DNA of 64,000 nucleotides from Hyphomicrobiales bacterium (GTDB lineage: Bacteria > Pseudomonadota > Alphaproteobacteria > Rhizobiales > Rhizobiaceae), in assembly GCA_900472485.1 (NCBI GenBank), contig UCII01000021.1:62001-126000 (forward strand), read 5' to 3'. Position 1 is the stretch's first letter. Every line of letters starts with the position of its first letter. Of this stretch, positions 63,522 through 64,000 are shown piece after piece. The translations under genes were made by a program, and so were the position numbers. Below the pieces are notes generated by a model. It had not been told where the DNA came from. It did no database searches and saw only the letters and a list, made by a program, of their open reading frames with translations.

Positions 63522-64000
63522 TCATTCGGCTCCCTCGCCGATTTCCATATAGCGCGCCAATGCCAAAGCCGCATTCAGCATGTGCTCGCGCATGACCAGG
63601 GTTGCTTCCGTCGCATCGCCCCGGATCATAGCGCGCAGGATCGCCTCGTGCTCAAGGAATGACGCCGTCAATCGCTTCGGTTGACGCAGCTGAGTCCTGC
63701 GGAATGGCAGCAATCTTGCCCGCAGCCTCATCAATTCATCAAACAGAAAATCGTTATGCGCACCGCGATACAGCGTTTCGTGGAAAGACAAATTGAGCTT
63801 GTCATACTGTTCGAAGTCGTCTGCCTTCGCCGCAAGTTCGGAACGCTCATGAATTTCCGTCAGAACCGCGCGTTCCACGCCTGTTATCCGATGGGTTGCC
63901 AGACGGACGCACATGCATTCCATCTCGGCGGTCACTTCGAACATCTCCATCAGCCGCGGCAAGGTCAGCGGCAGGACGGTCGCGCCGCGTCGCGGGCGAA
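63522..64000 (-). CDS. GntR-family regulator (FCD domain), N-terminus outside the window
   Basis: About 159 residues are visible; the frame continues past the right edge, so the DNA-binding helix-turn-helix is not seen. The FCD fold is recognisable from LMEMFEVTAEMECMCVRLATHRI, the metal-site FHETLYRGAHNDFL, and LEHEAILRAMIRGDATEATLVMREHMLNA. Its target genes lie off the window. Confidence 0.85.
   Translation of the reverse strand, partial: RPRRGATVLPLTLPRLMEMFEVTAEMECMCVRLATHRITGVERAVLTEIHERSELAAKADDFEQYDKLNLSFHETLYRGAHNDFLFDELMRLRARLLPFRRTQLRQPKRLTASFLEHEAILRAMIRGDATEATLVMREHMLNAALALARYMEIGEGAE

Noticed and set aside
1-64000. CRISPR arrays, IS elements, prophage or replication origin
   Set aside because: No spaced direct-repeat array, transposase with terminal repeats, phage structural genes or repABC-type genes were seen.

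Overview
The window looks like a plasmid, chromid or accessory chromosomal segment of a Rhizobiaceae bacterium (Rhizobium/Agrobacterium/Sinorhizobium group). Supporting signs are the high-GC alphaproteobacterial coding style, a membrane-fusion-protein/GT2 pair ordered like the rhizobial mixed-linkage beta-glucan locus, many ABC importers each with its own regulator, a RIME-like mosaic repeat, CheR-tail chemoreceptors, and an ECF sigma/NrsF module. I see no rRNA, complete tRNA, IS element, CRISPR array, phage block or replication origin. Several short decayed gene fragments lie in the intergenic gaps, as expected of a fluid replicon.

Layout. 1-2.3 kb: truncated GT2 synthase and its HlyD-like partner (exopolysaccharide). 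2.9-7.8 kb: a cytoplasmic double-PAS chemoreceptor, an SDR and a membrane chemoreceptor. 8.5-11.8 kb: CHASE2 adenylate cyclase convergent with a FecR-domain protein, with a RIME-like repeat between. 12.5-16 kb: a lower-GC gene joining an SGNH-hydrolase-like half to a papain-like half, a small secreted protein and an epimerase-like oxidoreductase. 16-20 kb: ECF sigma factor plus NrsF anti-sigma, divergent from a secreted protein, a membrane cytochrome b and a Tat-exported sulfite-oxidase-type molybdoprotein; both sides carry the same promoter pattern GTAAC-N16-CGAA. 20-25 kb: LacI-led sugar ABC importer with a mutarotase relic beside it. 25-27 kb: SDR/TetR divergent pair with duplicated operator. 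27-38.4 kb: L,D-transpeptidase, alpha/beta hydrolase, two ABC exporters, small proteins and a flavoprotein gene broken by an in-frame TAA. 39-41.5 kb: polysaccharide flippase and CheR-like methyltransferase. 42-44.3 kb: CBS protein, small acidic protein, quinone-oxidoreductase-like MDR.

44.6-52.7 kb is a compact operon: two polar-amino-acid-type binding proteins, two permeases, one ATPase, an M28-like peptidase and an AbgB-like M20 amidohydrolase, divergent from a GntR regulator across an 18-bp perfect palindrome. It reads as uptake plus intracellular hydrolysis of a small peptide or acyl/aryl amino acid. 52.7-56.1 kb: alcohol dehydrogenase and MFS exporter divergent from a LysR regulator. 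56.1-63.4 kb: an orphan OmpR-family regulator with Glu at the phosphoacceptor position, an RND pump and adaptor, and a divergent response regulator/histidine kinase pair with phased TTAAG repeats in the shared promoter region. The right edge cuts a GntR/FCD regulator.

The most unusual items are the SGNH-papain fusion, the Asp-to-Glu response regulator, the mirrored ECF promoters, the two-binding-protein hydrolase operon with an altered M28 active-site motif, and the cluster of gene relics. All functional calls come from reading motifs; no database search was run.
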